Of a stretch of 64,000 bases of DNA, positions 33,262-45,065 are shown piece by piece (positions within the stretch are counted from its first letter, which is position 1; each line of letters begins with the position of its first letter). Origin of the DNA: Gambelia wislizenii (taxonomy: Eukaryota > Chordata > Lepidosauria > Squamata > Crotaphytidae); contig JAUMIR010000005.1 in NCBI GenBank assembly GCA_030847615.1, positions 110,761,116-110,825,115 of the forward strand, written 5' to 3'. The translations under genes and the position numbers were made by a program. A model generated the notes under the pieces. That model was not told the DNA's origin, did no database searches, and was given only the letters and a program-made list of their open reading frames with translations.

Positions 33262-33978
33262 ATGAAAGGCGGTCAGTGAGTAGGATCTTGTGACCTGGCA
33301 GAAAATAGTACTAAGGAGGAGTCCATCATGCTAGATAGTATGATTAAATGACCTTTATTAAGTAAATAATAATAACAACATTCATGCACACACTCAGGCT
33401 TCAAGCACTCACACAAGGCTAATGACATAAGTAGGAAGTATTGGGATAAAGGAATAGAATGAGGGGAGTTTGGGAGTGATATGACACCTGTTCTGTAGAG
33501 CAGAGATTCCTGCAGAAATGGAGTCTCAGAGTTGTGCTCTGAGGTTCTATCAACAGCATGGATGTAGGAGGAGGAGCTGTAGACAACTTGGTGTTGTTTT
33601 GAAGAATTTCTTATACCTAACATTTCCTTTCAGGGGATGGGATTCAGAGCGAAAGACAATGCTTCTTCGAGGTTCTCAAGTTAAGACAATGAACACTCCA
33701 GAAATGTTAACAACCCTTAATGTGTTAATACTTTGAAACTGAAGGAAGGAAGCAACCCTCTTTGTTTACGGGGAGGTAAGGGGAAAATAGCTCTTTACAA
33801 ACCTTGAGTACTTCAGCTAGGTTTGATTGGATTAGCCAGATGTTCAGGCAAGAAGTTGCCCTATAGGTTACCTTTCTTTGTAATTTGTAATGGTCCCTCC
33901 CTAGTGCATACATGACTTATTCTCAGCACTAGTCCTTGTGATTTCTGGTTTTTGGGAGTTCCCGGTTTACTTGCCACA
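33262..33978 (-). mobile_element. Solo LTR-like element, minus copy of the 9690/46610 family
   Basis: In minus sense it begins TGTGGCAAGTAAACC at about 33978 and carries the family landmarks: 'taggtataagaaattc' promoter-like region (about 33610), 'cctttatcccaatacttcct', the 'gtgagtgcttgaagc' block and polyA signal in 'cttaataaaggtca' near 33355. It is inserted in the BovB copy. Confidence 0.6.
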
Positions 33979-35049
33979 CTCTTGGATGGCCACAGTTAGC
34001 CAAATTATTAAATATTGCCAATTATTATGGATTTGGGGCAGGGGATTTCAAGGAAGGTAACAATACTACTAACAGAAAATAGCCAAGCCATGGAATGACT
34101 AGTGAAGAAAATCAAGGAAGAAAGTACAAAGGTAGGTATACAGCTGAACATTAAGAAAACAAAAATCATGAACAGAGTTGATTTACATAATGTTAAAGTA
34201 GACGAAGAAGACATTGAAATTATCAAGATTTTCCATACCTTGGCTCAGTCATTAATAACTCAGTCATTTTCCATACCTTGGCTCAGTCAGAATGAAGAGA
34301 ACTAGGAAAGGCAGCTATGAAGGAACTGGACAAGATTCTCAAGTGTAAAGGTATATCAATGAATACTAAAGTTAGGACTGTCCATTCCATCATATTTCAC
34401 ATTTCTATATGTGGTTGTCAAAGCTGGACTGTGAAGAAAGCTGACAGGAAGAAAATCAACTCATTTGAGATGTCATGTTGGAGAAGAGCATTATGAATAC
34501 CATGGACTGCTAAAAAGACCACTATATGGGTCCTAGAATAAATCAAGCCTGAATGCTCCCTAGAAGCCAAGATAGCTAAACTGAGACTGTTGTACTTTGG
34601 CTATATCATGAGAAGACCTGACTCACTAGAAAAGACAATAATTCTTGGTAAGGTAGAAGGCAATAGGAAAAAAGGGAGACCACACTGCAAATAGATTCAA
34701 TTAAGGAAGCCACAGTCCTGAATCTGCAAGGACTGAGCAGGGCTGTTGATGATAGGGTGACTTGGAGGTCTCTCATTTATGAGGTTGCCATAAGTTGAAG
34801 ATGACTTGACAACAGTTAACAACAGTAACAGAAATGGGTGAGAGACGTATACTTCCCTATGGATCGAAAAGTAAGGCATCCATACATATAACTTCCTGCA
34901 GACCACTACATATTCATTTTCACATGGATGTCCAGGAGGAGGGGGTGCTATATTGGCCTTGTGTGTTCTGGGAGTTTATTTATTTGGAAATGAATTGCCA
35001 GTTCATATTAATTAACTTCAAGTTGTACTTACTCTCTTATTGTTATTTC

Positions 35050-35447
35050 AGATTTCACCTATAACTCTGGCCAAATAGAAACAACAGAGCATGTACTTCT
35101 CCAGTGATTATACTACAGGGACATCCATCTCAGCCTTATTTCCCTCCTATTACATAAATTCTACACCTCTCCGTTGTTTTCAGACACCAACCCTCAAACA
35201 ACATATAATGTTGCCAGATTCTCTGCAGCTGTGGCTCAAATTCATCAGGCAATGACCTCCACAGTATCAATAGTAGAACAGGGACCAACCTTGTCTTGTG
35301 AAGGGTCATTTTACATACTGCTTTTAACCAGTTTTTAACCTGTGTTTTTACCCTCTTTTTATTCTGTATCCCCTTTTTATGTATGCTGGCCTATGACTGT
35401 AATAAAGATTCTATTCTATTCTATTCTATTCTATTCTATTCTATTCA
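35050..35447 (+). pseudogene. LINE 3' end with (TTCTA)n tail, C-terminal remnant
   Basis: Plus reading from about 35088: TTEHVLLQ*LYYRDI...FYTSPLFSD and NVARFSAAVAQIHQAM, a His/Cys-type LINE C-terminus (T.EHVL..C with the Cys codon changed to TGA). The 3' end has AATAAA at about 35400 and then repeated TTCTA units to 35447. Exact LINE clade not determined. Confidence 0.6.
35409..35447 (+). repeat. (TTCTA)n microsatellite tail
   Basis: About eight consecutive TTCTA units (attctattctattc) that appear to be the 3' tail of the LINE. Confidence 0.9.
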
Positions 35448-36298
35448 GGTTTCGCCTGACTTTTTAATTGTGTGTACTGGGGCAAGGTTTAAACTGGTAA
35501 AATTATATCCCGATGTTCCCTTATATCTGCTGCAATTTAATGTTGACAACTTTCAGTTCCCATAACCACATTATGGCACCCCTATACATAGTAGAGACTT
35601 GAAAAATGAACGCTCTACACTGCCATGTAAAAACATTCCACTGTTGTGTGAAATTAATACCTAGGTGCCTCCTTCACCATGCTTAATAGATCTTGGTTCT
35701 TAACATTTGTAATACTCTACAACCACATTACTGCTGTAACCAAAATCATTCTCCATTTGTAAATCGACTAAGGCTATCTTCTGAGTTCATACTGATGGCA
35801 TTATGTCATTTGGAAAAGGAACTTCCTCAGTCACATGTAAACTGTACCAGCTATATACAGCTATGTTCACTAAACCTGGCATGTTGGTTTGTAAAGTGCA
35901 CTGAATGGCATGCACTGGCATCATATATAGAGAGAACAATTTTCCATAACTTTTTTGAGGTACAGTTTATGTATGAAGGGATATGTGGAAGAGGAAATTA
36001 GGTTGCACTAATTTCATCTCCAACTAATTGAAGTGGGAAAAGTACAGGCCCTATATGACCCTTGAATGCCATTTTGGTAGCCCTGATGCCTAACTTTTTT
36101 TAATGGCAATTTGGTGGTGAAACCTCAAAAACACATAAAAGCCATGCAAGCGTGCAGTGGTTTAAGTCTATACACACACACACCTTCCCACAGCCCCTAT
36201 TTTTTAAGGCCACAACTCTTGTGAAAATCTGTAGCCCTAAACAATACAAGGCAAACTGTTGCCATATACTTTTAAGTAGAAATTATGGTTCAGATTGG
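35448..36298. other. Unassigned sequence
   Basis: No supported gene; only short frames without domain. Confidence 0.45.
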
Positions 36299-36648
36299 GG
36301 AGATTTCAGACGATCCTTGCCGCGCAAGGATCGTCTGGGACAGTTTCGTCACAGCAGTGTGGCAGGGGGTCGATTTCAGACAATGCCGTTGCTGCTGCGA
36401 GATCGTCATTCCCTCTCGCGCTAAGGCTTGGAGCCTGTTGCGCTATATTCGCCAAGATTTTATTCACGGAAAACCTCTCTGAATAAAATCTTGGCAAATA
36501 TAGTGTGGCAGGCTCCAAGCCTTAGCGCGAGAGGGAATGACCATCTCACAGCAGTGATGGCATCATCCGAAATCGACCCCGTGCCGCACTGCTGTGACGA
36601 AACTGTCCCGTACGATCCTTGCATGGCAAGGATCGTCTGAAAATCTCC
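36299..36648. mobile_element. 350-bp foldback element (near-perfect palindrome)
   Basis: Arms 36299-36466 and 36480-36648 are inverted copies with a 13-base loop (36467-36479). The outer ends GGAGATTTCAGACG / CGTCTGAAAATCTCC are those of the TIR family at 11854 and 20696, and the flanking triplets are TGG on both sides (36296-36298, 36649-36651), consistent with a 3-bp target duplication. Each arm tip also holds its own hairpin: CAGACGATCCTTGC-cgc-GCAAGGATCGTCTG at 36307-36337. CpG-rich compared with flanks. Frames within it are mirror artefacts. Confidence 0.88.
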
Positions 36649-38150
36649 TGGGTCTGGAGTTTCTGCTTCCTAGGTCAGGAAAAAAGAGGCACACGTGTGT
36701 TTCTCCACCAAGGAAGGAGGCTCACCAGTGCAGTCGGCGGCCTTATATAAAAGATATGAACAACCCCCTCCTATGCTTGTTTGTAGCAAAGGACATTTCA
36801 TTCAGTAATGAGAAGTGGGGGAGAATCACAGAATCATAGAATCTCAGAACTGGAAGAGAACAGACTAAGTTCCTCAGCAGTTCTGTAAACTGGTGATAGA
36901 GTGCAGCATGTGCACATCAGGTCAAGTGGTACAAAGCAATCAGATTTGAAGCTATTTTTGAACATTCATTGCCAGTGGGTTATTACCTACAAGCAGTGAG
37001 TCATCGCGGTTATCCATAGGATAAAGTCAGTAGCAGGTGTTCTGCTGCTGGCACATATCCACTTTCAGATTTATAGGATTCTTTCTTCTATCATGTTAGC
37101 TCAGTTCTGTGCTTTCTTGGCCTTGTGCACATGGTCAACATCCAGATTCTAAAATCTGAGAAAAACAATTTCCTCCTCTTTGTTGGCCTTAAGATACCTC
37201 TTCCTTTGCTGGGTCACTGAACAGCTGTGGCTTTAGAAAAGATTTACACTTCTGAGTTAGTTAAGTTGACAAACTTAGATCAGACTGTAATTCCCTACAC
37301 ACTTTCACAAGAGCAAGTCCTATCAATACAAGAGAGTCTTACTTTTGAGTTAACATACTGAGAGTTCCCCTGATGTTTAACATTACATGGCATCTGGATA
37401 AAGCTGTCACTAGCCTCACCTGCCCTTGAGGCTTCCAGAAGAATAAAGTATGCATTGCTAATTATTTATTAACAGGAATGGATGAATCTCTCAGGCCCCC
37501 CTCCACACACACACTTTTTTTTTAACCTTGTCATTTTGGCTTTCTCTTAGTTAAAAAAAAATCAAATCAAATTCTCCCCCATCTGTACTATCCAAAATCA
37601 ATAGGTGTTGCTATTCCTGCCATGTGAGAGATTGTGTTATATTTGCCAGCCATGTGGTTGTCAAGGATGGGGAGACTGTCAGAATAAAGGAGGTGACAAT
37701 CCTAATTCAGGATTATAACCATGCATGAGTACCAAGAAGTTCAAAATCATACTTTTAAAAACTAAGCACTTTGAAATTTTAGCCAGGATGGACAAATCTG
37801 TCAATCCTGTTACTCCCTCCCCCAATATTCTGGGTTTTTGTTTTTTGTTTTTGCTTTTGAATTGCAAGTTATTTCTGTGACACATATAAAGAATTTCTGA
37901 ATTTTGAAAAGTGTTTAGCCACTCTCATTTGAATTAAACAACATTCCTTCTCTTGTAGTGGTAGCTGTTCAACAATTCAGCCAGAGCCCTTGTGTTAAAT
38001 GAAACAAATAATCTTGTAGCACCTAAAAAACTGACAGGTTTCATTTGGCATAAACATATTATGATGTGACCTGTATTACATGAAAGCTTATCTTATTTTT
38101 GAGTAAACTAAATAAAATAGTTCATTTCTAAGGTGCCAAAAGGCATCTTT

Positions 38151-38198
<48 letters not shown>

Positions 38199-38280
38199 TT
38201 TCTTTTTTTTTTTGGCTGCAATTTTTGCTTGCTCTGTTGTTCTTGCTTTGTTGGTAGGAAACAGTTATTGTATTAATGAT
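36649..38280. other. Unassigned sequence with microsatellite
   Basis: No supported gene. A CR1-type tail remnant 'aatcacagaatcatagaatctcagaactggaagag' lies at about 36825-36855. (TTTC)n at 38147-38203. Confidence 0.5.
38147..38215 (+). repeat. (TTTC)n microsatellite
   Basis: About 14 consecutive TTTC units then T-rich end, directly upstream of the left 85-bp repeat. Confidence 0.95.
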
Positions 38281-38365
38281 AGCAATGTATATATTTATTT
38301 CTGTTTTGTCAACATGAATGGCATCCAGTCACTCCTTAAAAGCAAAATCTTTTTACTAATCAGGT
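38281..38365 (+). repeat. 85-bp direct repeat, left copy
   Basis: Matches 39828-39912 with three mismatches (t/c, a/t, t/c). It ends exactly where LINE sequence begins. Confidence 0.93.
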
Positions 38366-39827
38366 CCCCGATCGCCAACACTTATGACTCCTCGAACGCT
38401 TTCATCAGTGCTGTATATGCACAATCCTAAATATACACTGGACTGACTATGTGACGAATGTTGCTGTCCTTGAGCAAGCAGGGATCACCAGCATTCAGGC
38501 CATGATATTGAGAACACAGCTGCACTGGGCAGGGCACATTTCTAGGATGGAGGACCATCACCTCCCAAAAATAGTCCTCTACGGTGAACTCGCCACGGGT
38601 CTGCGTAAGAGGGGCACTCCAAAAAAGCGATACAAGGACTCCCTGAAACAATATCTCAGTACAGGCCAGTATAGGCCATGGCCATTCAGTACAGTCCAGG
38701 CAGAATCTCCAGATAAGTAATTAATGGGTTCCACACTTCCAAAAAGACATTTTACTTTTGATTTTTAAACCACCCAGCTAGCTTTATCTCAAAAGTTGGC
38801 TTCTGCATGATACGAACCTATATAAACCAAAACCTTTACTATCCATTTTTGCCTTCTGTGTTTTTTAGAATCTTTTTGTATTCTCCCTAAGGAAATTTTA
38901 ATGCACATATGTAAATGCAGAACAATTTGTTTGATACATTTGCTAACCACTGTCCCCAATTTCTCAGAATTCTAAGGAAGGAGACTCTGTATCACTCTGT
39001 TCAAAATTGGCCCTTGTGATATAAATACAGTTGGCCCTCCACATTTGTGGGTATGACTTTTGCAGGTTTGATTACTCACTGATTATTTGCTGCCACCTCC
39101 ACTGCTGCCCTATGCCACTTTTAATAAGGACTGCAAGCCACACGAGATTGAGAGAGACTGCAAACATGCAGCAAGGTTTGTACGTCCCATTAAAAATGGC
39201 AAAAGCCCTGCCAGCCACCTGCTTCTGCCTTGTGCATCCCCTTGAAGGTATCCACAGTGGGTTGAATCTGCAAATTGTACTTTTTGTGTGTTAAATATGA
39301 TTGGGGGGAATAAAGTTATTCACGTTTTCCCACTTTTGTGGGATCCTGTGCCCCTAACCCCAGAGAATGTTGAGGGCTGACAGTAGTCGCTTGTCTGTGT
39401 TGAAACATACAGTAGTAGAGTGACAACATAGCTCTGTTTGATCAGTTCTTGTCACATCCAGTCACAACATCATGAGGCATTCCAAAAAAATAAAACAAGG
39501 AGTCCATGAAACAACATCTCAGACTGGGCCAAATTGATCACCAACAATGGTCCGCCCTGGCCTCACATCGGGAGGCAAGGAGATGCACTATCCACAATGC
39601 TGCAGCCTTTCTTGAGAGCTCATGCCGAGCTAGTCTTGAAGAAAAATGACAACTCAGAAAGAATCACAACCCAGAAACATCACCCAAGTAGACCTTCTGC
39701 TGTGCTTTCTGCAACTGGACTTGTTTATCTTGGATTGGTCTTTTTAGTCATCAGCGCGCTTGCAGAAAGCGCCTGATGAGTCCTTCCTGAATCTTCGTTT
39801 GCGAAGAAAAGCCAGAGAGAGAGAGAG
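38366..39827 (+). pseudogene. RTE-related LINE 3' part, plus strand, with MITE inside
   Basis: 5'-truncated: it starts mid-element at 'ccccgatcgccaacactt', which aligns with the complement of about 13175 in the other copy. It encodes VAVLEQAGITS, AMILRTQLHWAGHISRMEDHHLPK, LYGELATGLRKR and RYKDSLKQY (open from 38451 to 38720). After a gap of about 780 bp the C-terminal part resumes at about 39475 (W..H..R-type region, LVYLGLVF-like degenerate finger) and ends in (GA)n at 39813-39827. The gap holds a Tigger-like MITE. Flanked by the 85-bp repeats. Confidence 0.75.
39028..39383. mobile_element. Tigger/pogo-like non-autonomous element, 356 bp
   Basis: Starts CAGTTGGCCCTCCACATTT after TA (39026-39027) and ends AATGTTGAGGGCTGACAG before TA (39384-39385). 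The inverted ends and TA duplication fit the Tc1/mariner pogo group, with the same 'CAGTnGGCCCTC' start as mammalian Tigger. Confidence 0.8.
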
Positions 39828-39912
39828 AGCAATGTACATATTTATTTCTGTTTTGTCAACATGTATGGCATCCAGTCACTCCTTAAAAGCAAAACCTTTT
39901 TACTAATCAGGT
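39828..39912 (+). repeat. 85-bp direct repeat, right copy
   Basis: See left copy at 38281-38365. Confidence 0.93.
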
Positions 39913-40861
39913 GCATGACATACAGTAATATTTCCTAGTAGAAAACAGGTACGGAATTTCATTAACCAAAGTAAATTCAAAGCCAATATAAAGTTCTAAC
40001 CCAGTTTTTATGATACTCCAAAATGCTTAATGGAATTTGATTTGCCTTAAAGATTTTAGTAAACTTAGAAATAATTGCCTTGTTAGGGATTTGTCAATAG
40101 AGATAAGAGACAATGTAGTTCCCAGAGACATCTTTAGCTCCCCTAACTTGATTAAATTTGAATCTGAAATTTAAAATATAAAAGTATTTTGCACTGAACT
40201 GAAATGACTGTGTGTGTGCTTTACCATAGGGTATCAAATACAAAGGATACCAAAGGCTAGTCAATTAATCTGAAGTTTTTTAAAAATAGTAAAAGGATGT
40301 ATGTGACAAATCTTGAATGAAATAATAAAATATATAGCTAACTGGCATGTTTGGTAATTAGAGCAAAATCGGGCACAACTCTATGTATCTCAGTGTAGAA
40401 CTCTAATATACCAATTAACAGATATGCATGGCTGTCTTGATTTTAAGATCTGAGATAAAAGCTGCAATCCGGAGAGGCTTGTGTATACAAGACCATTCCA
40501 AAAGAACTTCACACATATCTGTTATGATCTCAATCATATTCATACAAGTAATTTCTGGACTGATTCATTTCAGGACAGGATTCTTTAGATGTCAATAAGA
40601 GTGGTCAAAGGGTAAGGGATGTAATTTGCTTAAGGCCATCCCAGCAAGTTCATGCTCACACTCTTAGATGCTATGGCAATATGCTGGGAAACATGTGACT
40701 CTCCATCTCCCATAGCCCCAGATCATTTGCTCTGTCATCTGTTGCTGACAAGAGTTGGAGTCCAACACCTAGAGAGAGAAAGCTGCCTTATTCCTATACT
40801 ATGGTAGCACAGGTATTCTGTAGCCTTTACAATTTGGTGTCTCCCATTGTCACATATATTC
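39913..40861. other. Unassigned sequence
   Basis: No supported gene or repeat. Confidence 0.45.
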
Positions 40862-41075
40862 ATAGAAAGCCAGTGTGGTGTAGTGATGTGAGTGTTGGAC
40901 AATGACTCCGGGAGGCCATGGTTCAAATCCCTGTTCAGCCATAGAAAGCTACTAAGTGATTTTGGCAAGTCATACACTCAACCCCAGAGGAACGTGATGG
41001 CAATCCCGCTCTGAACATATCTTGCCAAGAAGACATTGGAAATGACTTAAAGGCATAGAACAACATACTTATATT
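40862..41075 (+). mobile_element. Sauria SINE (tRNA-derived)
   Basis: The head 'agccagtgtggtgtagtgatgtgagtgttgga' with 'ggttcaaatccctgttcagcc' carries degenerate A and B boxes of a tRNA-type polymerase III promoter. The body 'cagaggaacgtgatggcaatcccgctctgaa...cttgccaagaaga' and the tail 'gacttaaaggcatagaacaacat' match the known Sauria SINE plan with BovB-like 3' end. Confidence 0.92.
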
Positions 41076-41640
41076 CATAAATATCCATCTGTCAACTTCC
41101 CCTTTTACCCACTTCCATATTCAAACCATGCCTTTCTATGCTGGTTTTTTTTTGTGGGGGGGGCGTTTTTTAGGTCAAAAACTGTACTATTTTTCTTTGT
41201 TTTAAGCATACACATTTTGAGTGATCACCCCACTCCAAGTCACATGCATTACTTAAACACATCCCCTCACCCATTGCCACTGACTAAAACATCTTTGTGA
41301 TGGCAATGCCATTTTAAATGTTCACAATTACACAACACAAAGATGCTTTAATCAATTGCAGTGGGTGAGGGGATTTTAAGCAATGGACAATGTATAGATT
41401 TTGCAGCAGCAAATGTGTCCAATCCACCTAGTCAAGGTAGTATGAGAACAATCTATATTTTTTTAAAAAAAGTTAGAGCAGGATTCTCACATATCCCTGT
41501 GAACAAAGTTAGATTCATGTGTCCTATGGATCTTCACCAACTGCTATCTACCCAACAATGTTCTCCAAATTGCAACCAGTATTGAAATTTGCATATAGAA
41601 AATACTTGCTTTTGATCATTGGTTTTCAAATCTGGAACTT
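41076..41640. other. Unassigned sequence
   Basis: No supported gene; T and G runs at about 41147-41163. Confidence 0.45.
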
Positions 41641-42235
41641 TAGGGTCTTATCTAGATGGTGAAAATACTGCTCATAGAAGTCAAGGAGGATTCCTTTTGT
41701 CCCAACAATATCCCACAGTGATTTGCCTTATGCGGAAGGAAGGGGGGGATGAAAAACTCCATTAACTTTTCCTTTTTTAAAAAAATGTGAGGAAATGTGC
41801 ATTAGTACTCATTAGGACAACTGATTTGCTTTGCTGTGCATTCTCGGAGAGGTCTGATTAGTCGGATGTGCATGGGGAGAGGGCTTGCCAGAAAGGCAGT
41901 GTCTGGAAGCACCCTGTTGAATTTTCACATGTGATCAGGGGTTTTTGTTTTTTTTTCTGTGCTGAGGTGCCCAAATAATTTTATTAAGCAGAAGGTCGTA
42001 CTTGTGCACCTTTGTTTTAAAGTTTTTTAAAAAAATGTGCAGCAGCGGCAACATATAGCATGCTAATTTACACCCATCATCTTGATTCACAGGTGTGTGA
42101 ACTTCAAATGTGGATAACTTCTCAGCCTACCATTTGTTGCTGAAAGACCGTGGAGACGAGACAAAAGAACACTGCTGTGAATTTGCAATGATGTGCAGGA
42201 ATGAGCATTATATCCTCTCATCTAGACTAGCCTAA
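41641..42235. mobile_element. Non-autonomous DNA transposon, about 595 bp
   Basis: Start 'tagggtcttatctagatgg' and the complement of the end 'ctcatctagactagccta' share TAGG...TCTAGATG, an imperfect inverted repeat of about 18 bp. Interior resembles 43092-43731 (gtgcattAnTnctcatt, tttaagcAGAAgTCG..CTT..., gcagcAGcggCAAC..), so both belong to one family. Confidence 0.6.
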
Positions 42236-42335
42236 GTGGTTTTGGACTTCCATTCCCAGAAGCTCTTATCACCATTGCCAGTGTTGAGGGTTTCTGGGAG
42301 TTTTAGTCTAAAAACATTTATGGACCTAAGTTTGG
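42236..42335. repeat. Short foldback repeat (ttttggactnccattcccagaa family)
   Basis: 'ttttggacttccattcccagaa' at 42240 is mirrored by 'tttctgggagttttagtctaaaaac' ending near 42316. Confidence 0.55.
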
Positions 42336-43091
42336 GAGCCACTTTTCTTTCCATGCTTTCACCACTCTTAGAGATTAAACTTCTTATATTTCTGGAAACA
42401 TATATATGAAGCAAGTATAAATCAATCACCTCTATAAATATAAATGCTCAAGCAGACATCCTTATATGTCATTACCTTTAACAGCAATAGTTCTGTTTCA
42501 ACTGAGCTCGATGTTAGGTGCTATCTTATTAAGATGAAACCTCTCATAGATTTGCATAAGAGGTATGGCAATATTTTAATGTGGCAGCTTTTAATGCCCT
42601 TTCAATAGTGTATATCTCAACAATTTCCCCTTAACAACAAATATACTGTTGTATACAGCATGTTTAGCTTATATCTTCTGTAGCCTATCAGCTGAAATGG
42701 CAATAGGTGAAACACTTTGACTCTGCACATTTGAATTAAGTAGACAACATATTCCCCCCAGTGGTACCCTTTCTTCTTCAATTACTACTCACATTCTTAT
42801 TTTAGCACAATAAGAAGTACTTATTTCTGGTCTTATTACCTTGTCTTTTGAAGAAATCCATTAGTGACCACAGATAAGAAGAATTTGATCTCAAAATTAG
42901 AGCCTTCTTCCAAAAGGCAGTAAATGCATTTCTTAAAATAATCTGAATCTCATGGATCATAAACATTAAACATAACTTGTTCATTAACCAAGTTTTTGAG
43001 TAATTAAATAGCAAGACAGAAAATGCCAGAAATCACAATACCTGGACAGTTTTGTGAATCACAGCACTAGACTGTAGTCAGGGAAAAACTC
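42336..43091. other. Unassigned sequence
   Basis: AT-rich; no supported gene. Confidence 0.45.
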
Positions 43092-43731
43092 TGGGGTTGT
43101 CTAATGGTGAAAAAGATTCTCATAGAATCTGAGGAGGATACATTTTGTCCCCAAGATATCCCATGGTGATTCACCATTTTTGGAAGGAGGGAGGCCAAAA
43201 ACTGCATGAGAACAGCCTTTGTGGCTTTTCCTGAATTTTTTAAAAAAATGTGTGGAAATGTGCATTACTGCCCATTTGGACAACCAATTCACAGCACAGC
43301 ACATTCCAGAAGTCAATAACTGATTGGCTGGATGTGTGTGAGCTTGCTGCCAATGAAATGGCTGGAATCACTTTTTTTAAAAAAAAAGTTTTGCGGTAGC
43401 TACCGTGCACATTTTTTGCAGCGGTAAGGCAATCAAACAGTTTTTTAAGCAGAAAGTCGCACTTCCACATCTTAGATTTAAAGGTTTTTTTAAAAAAACA
43501 ACAATTGTGCAGCAGTGGCAGCAACTTGTGGAGAATAATAATGTGAGTAATTTACTCATGGCCACAACCTTGATTCACAGGAAGATCTCTGTATGAATTT
43601 CAAACATTCATAACTTCGTATACCAGTGATCGTGCAAAAGAATAAATAAATGTGGAGACAAATAAACACTGCTGCAATTTTGTGTTAATGTGCAGCAATC
43701 CACATTATATTGCCTCCTCTAGATGAGCCAT
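43092..43731. mobile_element. Non-autonomous DNA transposon, same family as 41641
   Basis: Start 'ggggttgtctaatgg' and the complement of the end ('ggctcatctagagg') are weak inverted repeats; the interior is collinear with 41641-42235 at several blocks, including the Cys/His-free A/T-run spacing around 43375-43510. Confidence 0.55.
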
Positions 43732-44804
43732 CTGTCAGAACTCTCTAAACTGAGAGGAGAAAAGCTGTGGAAAAAAAGAGGAGAAAAGTTTGGGGAGAAA
43801 AGCTGAAGCAACATCTAAGAACATACACAGTGGATTCCCCCCCCCCACACACACATACCTCTGTTCCTACCAAGATGACTTTTTTAGGAACAGGAAAGCT
43901 GAAAGAGTTTGTTGAGATGGCGGTTGTATTTGTATGTGTGACCTTTCCTCTAGGACAGGGTTTAATGCCCTCCTCCTCTTCCACCAGCTGAAGCTGGAGG
44001 TGGGGAGCAATGAGAGTCAAATAAAAGTCAAATGACTTTCAGCTGGGGAAGGGAGGTTAGTGATACTGTTTACAAGATGGCTGAGAGTGGATTTATTTCC
44101 TGTTTTCTTTCTTTTGCAATGAGTTCTTTGCCTCTGTTTGGACTCTGGAGATCTCCATGCCTTTACACTGTAAAAGAAATAACTCAGAAAATAAGCAGCC
44201 CCGGTCATGTCCTAAACAGTAACCTTTGTTAAACTTGCTTTGTGAAATCTAATCCCTTGCATTTTTAAAAAAAATCTTGATGTTGTTTTGTGTCCTGAAT
44301 GTCAAATCATTAATAAATTTTCCTTCAGATATGACAGCTAATCTTACCTGAGTAACATTTGCCTTAATATCAGTGTTGTTTGTCAGTCTCTGGCTGCAGT
44401 CCAACATCCTCTCACTGTAAGATAAATATTTGCATGCAGAGATATGCTACATGAGCACTACACAACTCCCATGCTGAATACCAACATTGTGTAACACAGG
44501 TAAATGACTAAGTACTATTGTGCTATGTGAAATGCACAATATATGATGTACAACTGCAAGACATAATGCACCATATGCAACTGCAACACACAATGTGCAA
44601 TGAGCAATCACAAAGGTCAAAAACAAGGCACAGTGGAAGTTGCTTTCTGCACAATTCCACTTGTACTGTTACCAGCAGAATATGTCTATTGCACAATGAT
44701 GACTTTTTGACCTCACGCACATACTGTGACTTGTGTGTCCACATGTCTCTAAATGGATGCCAGATCATGTGTGTTTGCAACTGTGAAAACTGCATATTGT
44801 TATA
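43732..44804. other. Unassigned sequence
   Basis: Frames at 43745-44020 and 44518-44886 are short and without domain. 44520-44600 is a degenerate run rich in gcA/tgcaac words (ACATAATGCACCATATGCAA-like), which may be a diverged tandem repeat. Confidence 0.4.
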
Positions 44805-45065
44805 CAGTCAGACCCCCATATCCGTGGAACCAATATCCACAGTTTCAGATATCTGCAAGATACAAAAAGAAGAATACATACCATAGAGTCTTCCTAGAAA
44901 ATTCATAGAGAGGCAACCTTTCTAGACATCTTCTAGGTCCTCCAATGCAACTCTATGGTATTTTAAATCAAAAGTTCCATTATTGTAATAGGTTTTGCTG
45001 TTATTTGTGGTTTCTAGTATCCGTGGTAAGTCTGGGAACCAGACCACCGCAGATATAGGTATCTG
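44805..45065. mobile_element. Tigger/pogo-like non-autonomous element, 261 bp
   Basis: Starts CAGTCAGACCCCCATATCCG after TA (44803-44804) and ends 'ccgcagatataggtatctg'; the inverted ends share CAG...CC.ATATC.G(C/T)GG. The right TA is not intact. Resembles the MITE at 62575. Confidence 0.68.

Larger units (their letters stand above)
31487..34825 (+). pseudogene. BovB-type RTE fragment split by later insertions
   Basis: Left part 31487-31886 encodes AGFRKGTRDHIANIHW-like, EMGVLQHLIVLMHN, RQGCILLPYLFNLYTE and the start of the active site (NADDTI, Tyr to Asn change before Ala-Asp-Asp). Right part from about 34052 continues with LLTENSQAMEXLVKKIKEE, INKKTKIMNRVDLHNV-like, RTVHSIIFHIS-type and GCQSWTVKKADRKKINSFEM, ending with the EGNRKKGRPHC block and BovB tail near 34825. 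The gap 31887-34051 holds an LTR and L1-like sequence. Several stops; non-functional. Confidence 0.82.

Noticed and set aside
36152..36640. Cluster of 60-90 codon frames on both strands
   Set aside because: They are mirror images generated by the palindromic element at 36299-36648.
40865..40945. tRNA gene
   Set aside because: A and B box-like sequence but no cloverleaf of a normal tRNA; it continues into the Sauria SINE body.
44518..44886. 122-codon frame with many Cys residues
   Set aside because: Cys codons come from a degenerate tgca/tgcaac-rich stretch; a complementary frame is also open, and no domain is seen.
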